From: Larimichthys crocea
Lineage: Eukaryota; Chordata; Actinopteri; Sciaenidae
Direction of reading: 5' to 3'
Assembly: GCF_000972845.2 (NCBI RefSeq)
Contig: NW_020853101.1
Location: 124,001-188,000 of the forward strand
DNA: 64,000 nt
Below the pieces are notes generated by a model that searched no databases, had not been told where the DNA came from, and was given only the letters and a program-made list of their open reading frames with translations. Both the position numbers and the translations under genes were made by a program. Of this stretch, positions 49,888 to 62,229 are shown piece after piece (within the stretch, counting starts at the first letter, position 1; each line of letters opens with the position of its first letter).

Positions 49888-49976
<89 letters not shown>
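49888..49976. repeat. (AC)44 microsatellite
   Basis: 89 bases of pure AC, the longest dinucleotide run in the window. Confidence 0.97.
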
Positions 49977-49979
<3 letters not shown>

Positions 49980-50148
49980 CCACTTCACATCATCTATTCA
50001 TTTTACATTTCACTCTGAAATATCTTGAAGATGGTGCTATTATCAGGAAAAACTGCCCCCTTACAATGTTTTTACTTTCATCCCCTTTAAAAGAGAGCTC
50101 TACCAATCTGACTGTCCTGTGTAGAGTTTCTTTCAGAGGAATAATCTG

Positions 50149-50320
50149 CAGAAGGTGGTGAAAACTGCCCAGTGTATCACCGGCTCACCACTCCCCAACA
50201 TCACGGTTGTTCATAGGGCCAGAGACAGCTCTCACCCAGGCCACAGACTGTTTACCCTCCTCCTCTCCAGGAGGCTTCTTCCCTACAGCTGCCACCCTGT
50301 TAAACTCTGTACAGAAGTGA
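50149..50320 (+). pseudogene. C-terminal fragment of a non-LTR retrotransposon ORF
   Basis: It encodes VKTAQCITGSPLPNITVVHR followed by ARDSSHPGHRLFTLL. This is the conserved C-terminal block of many fish LINE polyproteins (TAQ.I.G..LP, DSSHP.H.LF.LLP). It belongs to a different lineage from the L2 copies. The remainder is degraded and ends at the hairpin at 50321. Confidence 0.62.
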
Positions 50321-50359
50321 CCCCCACCTACCAGATTTACTGAATCTGGTAGGTGGGGG
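50321..50359. repeat. Perfect 17-bp hairpin
   Basis: Left arm 50321-50337 CCCCCACCTACCAGATT, five-base loop TACTG, right arm 50343-50359, the exact reverse complement. It follows the LINE C-terminal fragment and precedes a direct repeat of AATTCTTCTGGAA. Confidence 0.95.
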
Positions 50360-52105
50360 ATTTAATTCTTCTGGAAGAATGAATTCTTCTGGAAACGTTG
50401 AATATGTGTAGTTTCATTACAGTAATAACAGTGCATGATTTTTTGGATTGCTCCTGATGAGTGTGTGTGTGAGTGTGTGAATGGGTTTATGTGACAGTGT
50501 TGCAAAAAGTGCTCTGAGTGGTTGGTAGACCAGGTACAGGTCCAGGTGATGGAGCTGATGCCCCATTAACTGTATGCTGGTCAAGAGACCCCTGGGGCCT
50601 TCTCAACTAGTCCTTCTTTAGCTTGACAGGTCCTTAGGTTGCTGCCACAACAGGATTTTATGTCAACCTACCCCAGGATGCAGGATCAGTCTACCACATA
50701 GGCGTCAAAATATGGCCCACAGTGTAATTATATTTGGCCCGTGAGGCAATACCAAATGACTACTAGAGCTGGCGCAGTCAAACTATGAAGAAACATGTGG
50801 ACCAAGTTAGAGCCGGGCTGATGGCCACTGCAGACAAGCTTCTTTCAAACTAAATGAAAACCTACAAACTGATGGAGAACAAAAAGAGTGAAAATGTTTT
50901 CTGTTGTCTTTCCTCTCTGCCGGCTAAGGTTAGAGAAGACGAGCACAGCAGCTCTGAATAAACAAACTAATGAAAAAGGTCCGAGTTCATTCTGTGGACA
51001 TACTGCAGCCTGAGTTTCTATTTCTACAGTCATGGAATAATAGAGCCTGATAATAACATCTTTATTTATGTAACACTTTGGTGTGCCTAAGGTAAATTGG
51101 AGCACAGTTACATAAGAGAAAAAAAACAACACGGCCAAACAGACATGCTAAGGGAACATGGTAATAAATAGAAGAGGCAAAAGTTCAAATATGTGTCCAA
51201 TATAATATAATATATTATAGTTTCTTAAAAAAACAACACTTGTTTTAAATTGTGGACTTTAATTGTGAAGCACTGAAAATAGTTGAAGTGTCGGTCAAAA
51301 TATACACTATGCAAGCGGGTAAGTCAGAGGAAAGTGGCATAACCTTGACATGACTATTATTATCTCCAGTTCAGATATATTTCTGTGAAGCTCATTTAAA
51401 CACAGAGAACGGTTTCTATCTAGGGACGGGTTTAATATCAGATCTGAATCTATTTTTCAATGTCGAATCCTTTCAAATCCCTCATCAGCTCTTCTTAGGT
51501 ATGTTTGGTTGGGAATAAACCATCTCTCAGTTTTAAAAAATCAAGTTTCTGTTTCATATTTAAACCATGGAGACTTTACGGTGCTGCTGTTGGGAGATTC
51601 TGTCACTTCTCTGCCAAATCAATTTCAAATCAATTTTATTTGTATAGCCCAAAGTCACAAAGTACATTTGCCTCAGAGGGCTTTACAATCTGTAAAGGGA
51701 GTGACATCCTCTGTCCTTAGACCCTCGGTTCGAGTGAGGAAAAACTTGCCCACAAAAAACCTTTAACAGGGAAAAAAGGTGGAAGAAACCTCAGGAGGAG
51801 CCACAGAGGAGGGATCCCTCTCCCAGGACGGACAGACGTGCAATGGATGTCACGTGTACAGGACAAATTAACACAAACATATTGTACAATTACAATAACT
51901 GACAAAATGACAATGAATCACAATGAATGATAAAAATGATTACAGTAACAGATATGGTAGTAATAATGACAGTTATTATATATGTAGTGGACGTCGTGCA
52001 GGACCACAGCAGCAGCCACGATCCATGAAAACCTGCTGGACGACAGAGCACAGAAACTCCGGGGAAGTTTGGTTAGTAACATGCATTAATGATACATGTC
52101 CACAG

Positions 52106-52115
52106 ATGGAGAGAT

Positions 52116-52182
<67 letters not shown>

Positions 52183-52187
52183 AAGGG
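52106..52187. repeat. (GA)n microsatellite in L2 3' UTR
   Basis: GA tract with a few T and AAA interruptions, homologous in position to 18275-18530 in copy 1. Confidence 0.93.
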
Positions 52188-52320
52188 TTTTCGGTAAGGG
52201 AGATGTGACTGCATCATCAACCAATACCGTGCCTGGCTAGGCATAACCCTGGGTGGGGGGTGGAGTCCCCCGGCAGTCTAATCCTATGGCAGCATAACTA
52301 AGGGATGACCTGAGCCAGCC

Positions 52321-55224
52321 CTAACTATAGGCTTTATCAAAAAGGAAAGTCTTAAGTCTATTCTTAAAGGTGTTGACCGTGTCTGCCTCCCGAACCCAGA
52401 AAGGTAGTTTGTTCCACAGAAGAGGAGCCTGATAGCTGAAAGCTCTGGCTCCCAATCTACTTTTGGAAACTATAGGAACCACAAGGAACCCAGCGTCCTG
52501 AGAGCGCAGTGTTCTAGAGGGGTAGTAAGGTATTATGAGCTCTTTTAGATATGATGGTGCCTGACCATGAAGAGCTTTGTAAGTAAGGAGAAGAATTTTA
52601 AATTCTATTCTAGATTTAATAGGTAGCCAATGCAAGGAAGCCAAAATGGGAGAGATGTGATCTCTGATCTTGGTTCCTGTCAGAACACGTGCAGCAGCAT
52701 TCTGAATTAACTGCAAAGTCCTAAGAGACTTATTAGAGCAGCCTGATAACAAAGAGTTACAATAGTCCAGCCTTGAAGTAACAAATGCGTGGACTAGTTT
52801 TTCTGCATCCGCCTGAGAGACAATGCGTCTGATTTTAGCGATGTTACGTAAGTGGAAGAATGCAGTCCTCGAAATTTGTTTTATGTGGACGTTAAAGGAC
52901 AAATCCTGATCAAAAACAACTCCAAGATTCTTTACAGTGGAGCTGGAGGCCAGGGTGATCCCATCTAAAGTAACTAAGTCTCTAGAAAGAGAGTTTCTGA
53001 GGTGTTTGGGTCCAATTACAAGAACTTCAGTTTTGTCTGAATTTAACATCAAAAAATTGTAGGTCATCCAACTTTTTATATCCTTAAGGCATGCTTGGAG
53101 TTTAGTTAACTGATTGGTTGCATCAGGCTTGATCGATAAATATAATTGGGTGTCGTCAGCATAACAATGAAAATTGATAGAGTGATTCCTAATAATGTTC
53201 CCTAAAGGAAGCATATATAAACTGAATAGAAGTGGTCCAAGTACAGAACCTTGTGGGACTCCATGACAAACTTTGGTCTGCATGGAGGATTCATCATTGA
53301 CGTGAACAAACTGAGATCGATCTAAAAAGTACGATTTAAACCAGCTTAGGGCGGTTCCTTTGATGCCAATTCGATGTTCCAGTCTCTGTAAAAGAATTTG
53401 ATGGTCAATGGTGTCAAATGCAGCACTAAGATCTAACAGGACAAGTACAGAGATGAGTCCTTTGTCTGATGCCATTAGGAGGTCATTTGTAACTTTGACT
53501 AATGCGGTCTCTGTGCTATGATGCACTCTAAATCCTGACTGAAAATCCTCAAATAGACTATTGTTATGGAGAAAGTCACACAGCTGATTAGCTACAGCTT
53601 TCTCAAGTATCTTAGACAGAAAGGGAAGGTTTGATATCGGTCTGTAGTTGGCTAAGACCTCTGGGTCTAGAGTGGGCTTTTTAAGAAGAGGTTTAATTAC
53701 AGCTACCTTAAAGGACTGTGGTACATATCCTGATAATAAAGACAGATTAATCATATCCAATAACGAATTACTAACTACAGGTAAAACATCCTTGAGCAAC
53801 CTGGTTGGGATGGAGTCTAAGAGACAGGATGACGGCTTAGCTGCAGAAATGATTAAAGTTATTTGATGAAGGTCGATGGGGGAAAAACAGTCTAAATACA
53901 TATCAGGTTTTACAGCTGTTTCAAAACTTGCTGTATCAGAATGCAGATCAATGTCTGTTGAGGGCAAGAGGTGATGGATTTTGTCTCTAATAGTTATAAT
54001 CTTATCATTAAAGAAGCTCATGAAGTCATTGCTACTTAGACCTAAAGGAATAGATGGTTCAGTAGAGCTGTGATTCTCTGTTAGCCTGGCTACAGTGCTG
54101 AAGAGAAACCTGGGGTTGTTCTTATTCTCCTCAATTAAAGAAGAGTAATAGGCTGCTCTGGCATTACGGAGAGCCTTCCTGTATGTTTTGAGATTATCTT
54201 GCCAGACTAGATGAGATTCTTCCAGTTTAGTGGCACGCCATTTGCGTTCAGATTTACGTGCCTCTTGCTTTAATTTACGAGTCTGCTGGCTATACCATGG
54301 TGCTAGCCTTCTTTGTTTAATTATCTTCTTTTTCAGAGGTGCAATAGAGTCTAGAGTTGTCCGTAATGAGCCTGTAATACTATCAACAAGATGGTCTATT
54401 TGTGGGTGGCTAAAGGAAGTAGACAAGTCCTCTGTTACAGTTAGACATGGCATTTGATTCAATGCTGAAGGAATCACTTCCTTAAATTTGGCTACAGCAC
54501 TATCAGATAAACATCTGCTGTAGAAGCTTCTACACAAAGGCTTATAGTCCGGTAGTATGAACTCAAAGGTTATTAAAAAATGGTCAGACAGAAGAGGATT
54601 CTGTGGGAAGACTATTATATTATCAATTTCAATGCCATATGAAAGAACAAGATCAAGAGTGTGGTTCAGACAATGAGTCGGTTTATTTACACTTTGACAA
54701 AAGCCAATTGAGTCTAATAGAGAGATAAACGCAGTACTAAGACTATCATTGTGGTTGTCCACATGAATGTTAAAATCACCTACAATAATTACTTTATCTG
54801 TTTTAAGGATCAAGCCTGATGCAAATTCTGCAAATTCAGATAAAAATTCAGAATAAGGAACTGGAGCTCGATATACTGTAACAAATTAAATTGGCTGCGA
54901 AGTTTTCCAGGTTGGGTGAGTGAGGCTAAGAACAAGGCTTTCAAATGAATTATAATTTAGTTTAGGTTTAGGATTTATTAATAGACTTGAGTCAAATATA
55001 GCTCCAACTCCACCACCTCGACCAGTACTTCGAGAAACATGAGTATTATAATGACTGGGAGGAGTGGATTCATTTAAGCTAAAATATTCATCCTCCTGCA
55101 GCCAGGTTTCAGTGAGACAGAACAAATCAATATCATAATCAGATATTAATTCATTGACTAAGACAGCTTTAGATAACAAAGACCTGATATTCAAGTCCAC
55201 ATTTAGTTCTCTGTCCTGATTCAT
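52321..55224 (-). pseudogene. L2 endonuclease-reverse transcriptase ORF with one premature stop
   Basis: The frame starts at ATG 55224 (MNQDRELNVDLNIRSLLSK), with endonuclease motif LFCLTETWLQE. It meets a TAA at 54886-54888 and continues in the same frame to 52321. After the stop come the endonuclease motifs GDFNIHVD and [10 protein letters not shown], a basic linker (KKKIIKQRR), and the RT motifs [25 protein letters not shown] and [11 protein letters not shown]. The C-terminus ends at FLFDKAYS. Full length is about 967 codons. The single stop with no frameshift implies a young copy. The frame stays open upstream of the ATG, so a longer start is possible. Confidence 0.9.
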
Positions 55225-55794
55225 TTTGCCTCGATGGTAATCAGAGTCCGATTCTCCCTGGCGGGCTGTGCTAGTACAAACAGCACAGTGGAAATAATAT
55301 CAATTGTACTTTATCACTCAGAAATAATGACTCAAAGAATTAAAGATTTGCAAGGTGAATTAAACCAGAGGCAGAACACTTTCACGACCATGCAAATGAC
55401 TGAGAGACTGAAATGCAGGCATATAATTAAGAAGCAAAACATCTCTAACATAACACACATGAATATACACATGGTTCATATGGTATGTCTGCCTGACTGA
55501 AGCCTGACTGAACCTGTTTTAGCCTGAAAACCAATTCAAGCCAGCCAGAAACTACTTTTACATGAGTGTTCTTCATCTGCTCACATACATACATCACCTA
55601 CTGTATCAAAATCTTCCCAGACTCTTACCTTCTACAAAAACACATTTTCTGCCACATGATGCAACATAACTCACTGTTTCAGATCCGTGCACAACGAGGT
55701 CCCAGTAGGACTATCAAAGACTCAACAAGGACAACTGTACACAACCAGAACATCCACTCGCTAACAAGTTATGATAGGTATTTATTTAGTTAAA

Positions 55795-55795
<1 letters not shown>

Positions 55796-55869
<74 letters not shown>
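55796..55869. repeat. (GT)37 microsatellite
   Basis: About 74 bases of GT. Confidence 0.97.
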
Positions 55870-55870
<1 letters not shown>

Positions 55871-56836
55871 ACGCTGAGGGCAGAACAGGTACAGTGTGCA
55901 GATGAGCTGCATATTCTTGTTGTTTTGTTCCCTTTCTTAATCAGACAAACTAAACTCCTTCAATACACTGTAGTCAAAGAATGATGGATTTACGGTGCAC
56001 TACCACCAGTGAGTACAATAAGAGTCATTTATTCATATTTCCATCATGTATTATATGCCTTAGAAAGCCTGTGATATGGCTACAGAATATAGCTAGCTGA
56101 GGGCTGTTAAACATGGTGAGAGAATAATATGACACATAATTTAAAGCCTTACCTAGCCATCCACACAAAATATAAGCATCAATGCAAATATAAGCAACTT
56201 AACAAACTGTGCTTACAGACCAGAGGCTTTGCTGAGCTTACCCAACTCCACCATGTGCAAGGAAAAACAAAACAAACAAATCGGCCTCCTACTGGGTTCA
56301 AAGGGTGAGCAATGAGGCCCAAGTGATACAGAACAGAATATCACCACCGAGCAGCTGCAGAACGTGTGAAGAAGAAACTACTGTGGCTGAAAAATAGAGT
56401 GTTTAGTTTGTCCATTCTGGGCTATGGTAGAAACATGGCAGACTCCATGGAAGAGATAAATCTGTAGATATAAAATTCTCATTCTAAAATAATAATTAAA
56501 AAAAACAAAAAAAAAACATAATGATTCTTATTTTCAGGTGATGGTGAGGTTTCTGTCATATTCTGTAAATGCCCTAAATCTAACACACTGGACTTAAAAA
56601 TGACAGGTACTCTTATGACAACTTAAAAGGTAAGTATGCATAATAATATAGGACTAACATGGACATGAAACCATATGTATGTACGTTTGTACGTATCTGT
56701 GTATGTTCATAAGCACATAAAAGCACTACTTATATATTTTAAGCCTGACCACTGGAACATTGAGGGTAGAAGTGAAGGCTGCCAAAAGCTCATCAGACAG
56801 TAACTAATCACACTCACACACACATCTGGAGCACAC

Positions 56837-57536
56837 TGTCACACCATGGTGAGGTCAAGCTGGGTTTTTGTTATGTCTTGTCATTTCCTGTTTTATTTTA
56901 AAAGATAACTCTCCTCTCGTTTCAGGTCACTTGCCCTTCCTCGTGTGTCACCGGTCTGATTGTCTTCCCCGCCCTGATTGTTTCCACCTGTTCCCCATTA
57001 CCTTGTGTATATATTGTCTGCGTCTCCCTTTGTCCCGTGCCGAAGTGTTTCGTCTCATGCAGCGTTCACCAAAGCCTTATTTCCTTAGCCCACAGCCATA
57101 GCTTTTTGCTCAAGTGATCTTTTGTTTCTTCCTCGCAAGAGTGATTTTTTGTTGTAATTTCATAGCCTCAGCCATAGCTTTATAGCTCTAGTGTTCTTTT
57201 GTTTCCTTCCTCGCAAGAGTGATTTTTTTGTTGTATCATCTTAGTCTAGCCCTTTTGGTTTCCTAGTGTTTAGCCTAGTGTTTTGTCAGCCTCGTAGGAG
57301 CGTCCTTAGTTAATGTTTTCATAGCCTTTTGTTTTCTCCTCGTTGTGAGTGATTTTGATTTTGTTAATCTTTGATAAACTTAGTTCAGAGTTATTTCCTC
57401 CTCTGAGTGATTTTTTGTTTCTCTTAGTTTAGGCCTATTTTTATAGCCTCACTCTTTCGAGGGTTATTGAAGACCTGAATAAAGCTACTCTCAGCCTAAC
57501 TCTGCATCTGAGTCCTCATTGAGTCCCGGCCTGACA
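56837..57536 (+). mobile_element. Solo LTR (family A)
   Basis: Starts TGTCACACCATGGTGAGGTC and ends CCCGGCCTGACA, flanked by CACAC on both sides (56832-56836 and 57537-57541). AATAAA lies at 57478-57483, 53 bases from the end. A unit of about 70 bases containing CCTCGCAAGAGTGATTTTTT occurs twice internally. It is about 70 bp longer than the copy at 40758, partly through that duplication. Confidence 0.87.
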
Positions 57537-57540
57537 CACA

Positions 57541-57650
57541 CATTTGGGGTTCAGTATCTTGCCCAAGGACACTACAACATCCAGACGGGAGGAGCTAGGA
57601 ATCTAACCACTGATCCTCTGGTATAACCCACTCTACCTCCTGAGCCACAT
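57541..57650 (-). repeat. SINE fragment
   Basis: TTTGGGGTTCAGTATCTTGC, then CCAAGGACACTACAACATCC and a degraded tRNA-like head on the right. It is the inverted 5' half of the SINE at 24639 and abuts the solo LTR. Confidence 0.6.
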
Positions 57651-58091
57651 ATTAGGGGAGTGATTTAGAATCAGTACTGATTAGTTCTACATTAAATATA
57701 TAACTACACCATTACCTACAATTACATCATACCAACTCTGATGTGCAATGGAAAAAAAGGTTGACAAGCTGGCACATCAGTCTAAAGATAGTCACATTGT
57801 TTCGTGTATCAGGATTGTTTCCTGGTGGAAAGCTGAGACATACACAAAGGCCTCATCATATAAGAGCAGTGAAAGAATGGAAGCACCGTTGTTTGCTTTG
57901 TGAGACATGACGTGTTAAGTGGCTGTGTCTAAAAAAGAAAGGCGTGCTAGGTGCCATAACTAGAATCTCATTTCAAGTTGCCAATGGAAACCTGTATGAA
58001 GAATGTGCATGAGTGGGTGAGTTCTGCTTTTACTCGACAAATGGCAGCTATGGTAGGATTACAAAGCCTTTAAAATAAAGGGCTAGATAGT

Positions 58092-58415
58092 GTAAATGGA
58101 TGGACTGTACTTGTATAGCACCTTTCTAGTCTTCTGACCACTTCTGACCAAAGCTCTTTTACACTACATATCTCATTCACCCATTCACACACATTAATAC
58201 ACTGATTACACTGGCTGCCATGCAAGGTGCCAACTGCTCATTGGTTTGAGGACCATTCATACACATTCACACACTGATGGCACAGCCTTCAGGAGCAATT
58301 TGGGGTTCAGTATCTTGCCCAAGGACACTTCGACATGCAGACTGGAGGAGATTGAACCAGGGATCGAACCACCGATCTTCTGATTAGTGGACAATCTGCT
58401 GTACCTCCAAGCAGC
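58092..58415 (-). mobile_element. tRNA-derived SINE (inverted copy)
   Basis: The tail end GATGGACTGTACTTGTATAG is at the left and the tRNA-like head at the right. The B box lies in CCAGGGATCGAACCACC (inverted GGTTCGATCCC). The whole body is collinear with 24639-24956 in reverse. Confidence 0.78.
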
Positions 58416-60452
58416 ACATGGAGGAAGTTGATAACCCCTGTCCAGTTGTGTCAGCAGACCATTTTCTAACAGAGCCACACAGGTTCACAATGATAAAGCA
58501 GCAATTACTAGTCTGCAGGGCTGGGTTGGCACCTCTGGCTGAGGCTCATTGTGCTCTCAGTAAGTTGATAATGACCAGAGGTTTACAATAGAACATGATA
58601 AACACTATTGTGGCTGCTTGTGCCCCATGCCCCCACATCTTCTAAACCCAGAGATGTGCTTCCGGCTCTTGGCTGATTTCACACTCAGTGCCACTGAGGG
58701 ATTAATCTTTAATTTACAAGATCCCCCCATTGGGATTTGTACCGACAACCTCCTGACCTTGTCTGGTCTGAATGTTTCCACCTGACTGAACATCCAGACG
58801 CATAAAGTCCTGCCAGTGAATACAGTACAGTGCATCCAAGCACACGAGCCACTGTGCAAATGTGCAGGTCAGTGTGTGTGTGGTAATGATGGGTACTGAG
58901 ACCCAGAGCTGCCACACACACACTGATTTTTTCAGGTCAACTGCTGAAGAAACCAAAACACCTGGACTAAAATGAATAATGATGTCATGTTATTTTCAGG
59001 AAAGTAAAGACATGAGCATGAGTCAAGAGCTTGCAGACCATCACGTGGCAATAAAATTGCCTGCTGAGACACGCAGATTAAACTGGTTAACCCAGCATGC
59101 AAGGTTAGATTAACCCTTTAGGAAACCTCTTGGGAAAAATGAGTTGTGAGCACTGACTGAACTGTTTCTCCCACTCTATTAGTTAGTTTCAATAACCCGA
59201 TTAAGCACACTCATATTTGGTGAAATGCACAATGTGCACTGAAACAATGAAGTGGATAATGTAAAATATTTTATCTCTACAAGAAGATGCCTTAAAATGA
59301 GCTAATAATGGAGATATTGCCTTAAAGCCACTATCACTTCACTTCTTATGTTGCTTTTGTAGTGTCTACAATATCAACAAATTTCCATATCATTCAAATA
59401 TCCTCTAAACTAACTGCCACATGGACCTGGGTCTTCTGGGCTCATGGGGTCCACTTTGTCCAGTTGGTGATCAAGCCTTTCTGAGATATGAGCAGCTGAA
59501 TTTAATTCACATCCTGTCTGCTGTCAACAGTTATTGATGGTGATTATTCAAGTAGTTCTACGTCAATTTAGAACTGAAAACATATTTATACTTCATTTTT
59601 TGGAAAAGTCATAGAACACTGGAAGTTTATTCTTGACCTTGGAAGCAGTAGTTTGTAAAGTAGCAATACATGCTTGAAATTATACAGTTGTTTTATTCTT
59701 TAATTCTTTTATTGTACTGAAGTTTAAAATTTTGTCACTGAAATGACAAAAAATCTCAACACAGTCCAAAGAGATGGTAGTCTGCTCCATATGTTCCCAG
59801 CAAACCCAAGAAATGGGGGTCCAAGATCTGAGCTGGTGTGTCTGGCTTTGTGCGTGACTTCATATGGTTTATACAGGGGAGTCTATGATTGATGTTGCTA
59901 CTCAACCTCTAGCCAAAGTGTTTAAGCTAGGTGCACATGTTGTTCTGCAGCTGTAAAGAACCACCAGAAACCCAACCAACTGCAACGTCTACTTTAACAT
60001 TTTTTCACATTGTTGAGTTTAATAACTCAGAAGAATCTCAAGTCGCTGTCCATCGATTAGCTTTTTCTGGAGCTTTCAACTCAACTGGACTTAAAACTAG
60101 GAAAGACAGAAGACCAGGGGCCTCATGTACAAAGCATGCGTACGCACAAAAAAGTGGCGTACGTCCTTTCCCACCCTCACGTTCAAATGTATCAAACGTG
60201 AAACAATCGTAGAAATGTGCATGCCCCACGCCAATTTCATAGCTGTCGTACGCACGTTTCTACAGCTATTGTTCCTTTGGCGACACTTAGAGGTGAAGCT
60301 GGAAAACTGTTAATAATGTGAAAACAAGTAGTCATTAGAGTGATGTGCACATCAGAGACACACTTATGAACAATTAACACACCCACGTGTTTGCAATTAT
60401 ACAGGTGGATATAAAAGCATGCGTAATGTGATTAAGAAAAATGGTATAGCAA

Positions 60453-60879
60453 TGGCAGCGTTAGCGTTGTTAGAGGACCTTGCAAACGTGAGCGATTTAA
60501 GGAACGCGAGGATTTACTTGCAAACCATGATAATTGGCTCATAAGCCGATCTCGGTTACCAAGGCCAGTGTTACTGGAGTTGTGCGCAGAGCTGCGGCCG
60601 GCCCGAGAGAGCAACGGGGGCCGGCGAGTAGCTCGGGGTTGTGCTGAGTACGCTGGGGTTCCTGGCAACAGGGGCATTCCAGCGGGAGCTGTTTATCTAA
60701 GTAGGAAACATTTTCATTCCATCAATGTTCAAATCATATGTGATGCGCGAATGCAGCTAACTAACATCGTGGCAAGGTGGCCTGGTTCAACGCACGACTC
60801 ATTCATTATGACTAACAGCATGGTTGGGAACAGGCTGGAGGCTGGCACGGTGCGCGATGGGTGGCTTCTATTCGTTTAA
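60453..60879 (+). pseudogene. Harbinger (HARBI1-like) transposase remnant
   Basis: An N-terminal piece MAALALLEDLANV is in one frame. The continuation RERFKEREDLLANHDNWLIS, then LPRPVLLELCAELRPA, is in another, so one small indel separates them. After RESNGGRR, sequence is lost relative to the family. The frame continues with FHSINVQIICDARMQLTNIV, then ARWPGSTHDSFI and RLEAGTVRDGWLL, the DDE core around the first catalytic Asp. It ends in a stop at 60879 inside a palindrome, before the other catalytic residues. Inactive. Confidence 0.87.
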
Positions 60880-60957
60880 TTGTCCCGTATGTAACGCTGG
60901 ATTACATACGAAACAATTAAACGAATAAACTCTTTACTTACCCAGAAGCCGTGCCAG
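60842..60957. repeat. Palindrome inside the Harbinger transposase
   Basis: ATTCGTTTAATTGT at 60870-60883 pairs with 60913-60926, and GTATGTAA at 60887-60894 pairs with 60902-60909, around a seven-base loop. Outer arms GGCTTCT/AGAAGCC and CTGGCAC/GTGCCAG pair further out with unequal spacing. It looks like an inverted duplication of the transposase end, with part of one arm deleted. Confidence 0.88.
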
Positions 60958-61842
60958 TGTGCCAGTGCATATTTGGGCATGTGCGCATTCAAATATCATG
61001 TTTTTGGTTTTCTTTATTTTCTGCTTGTGAAATTAGAGCTGCAGAGCTTTCTAACAAGCCCCTGATTGTCTCCCTGTGTTCAGTATTCTTGTCAGTAAAA
61101 TCGGGCGTAAAATGTCAGCCGTGGCGCCACACCTGTCCACACCTGTGTGTGCACTGCTCGCACACACACGCTACCACTCACGTCTTTTTTTGGTCATATT
61201 TATCCCAGTTGACAGGGTACCAAACAGAATCTCCACTTCATTCACTTGAATCTTTAGCTTAGACTCTGTGAAATTCATTTTATTTCTTTGTTCATCGCGT
61301 TATCTGATCGGACAAAGAGGTGAATCTCAGGTCCGGGGCCTATTTAAATAGATTTGCATATGTAAATAGGGGCGTGGACAGGGAGGAGTTGCACGTGCGC
61401 TCAATTCCACGTTGATTGGGATGTACAAAAGAAATGTGCTTGGATCCATGCGTACGCACACTTTGATACATCTGAATTTTTTTGTGCGTACGACAGTTTC
61501 TGGGTTTTGGCGTACGCCAAGTTTCACATGGAAATCCACACAAGTATTCGTACATGAGGCCCCAGGTCTCTGAACAGAGACCCCAGCATCCACTGGGAAC
61601 AGGTCAAAGGTCATTGACCAGGCATCAGTGGACGAAGGACGAAGATGAAGGAAGACATTTACGTCTTACCAGAGACCGTCTTTGAACAGAGACAGTATAT
61701 CTCCATCCATATACAACTATCTCATATCATGTGACCAAAGTTCCATACTGAAAAGTTGAAGCCAGTTCATTCTTACACACTACATTCTCTACATAATAAA
61801 CCAACACAGCACAACAGTTCACCTTGACCACTGAATGAGTGA

Positions 61843-61867
61843 TGTGTGTGCGTGCGTGCGTGCGTGC

Positions 61868-61926
<59 letters not shown>
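61843..61926. repeat. Compound (GT)n-(GCGT)n microsatellite
   Basis: TGTGTG, then CGTG units, then a long GT run. Confidence 0.95.
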
Positions 61927-61928
<2 letters not shown>

Positions 61929-62229
61929 ATCAGCTGTTTTACTGATGGAAGAAAGGTGTGAAATGTACTCTACACTGCATTTATTAACACAACAGGTAAA
62001 CATAGAGCAAATGTGATGAGTTCCTATTAACAGCCAAAACCATGAGCAACACAGCAGTTCACTTTTGGTTCAGAATTCATATTTACTGCAGTTTAGTGAC
62101 ATCACTAGCAGTAAGTAATAACCACTGTCTATTCTCAGCTAACACAGGTATAACTCACTCTGTAAAAACTACGAGCTAACTGAAGGATTCAGTAACATGT
62201 CTGTCTTCTGTATGTTGAAATCCCTACAG

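Larger units (their letters stand above)
51615..55260 (-). mobile_element. L2-clade LINE, copy 3 (longest copy)
   Basis: On the minus strand it runs from the endonuclease start through RT, C-terminal region and 3' UTR to the AAATTGATTTGAAATTGATT tail at about 51615. The UTR has a GA/CT microsatellite at 52106-52187. Only one in-frame stop interrupts the coding region. The 5' limit is not sharp; homology cannot be checked beyond this copy because the others are shorter. Confidence 0.93.
60118..61562 (+). mobile_element. PIF/Harbinger DNA transposon, internally deleted
   Basis: The ends GGGCCTCATGTAC and GTACATGAGGCCC are perfect inverted repeats, flanked by CAG on each side (60115-60117 and 61563-61565). 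Three-base duplications of CWG type fit Harbinger. Several GCGTACG motifs lie near both ends and could be transposase-binding repeats. A broken transposase lies at 60453-60879. The region 60960-61370 shows no coding sequence. Confidence 0.9.
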
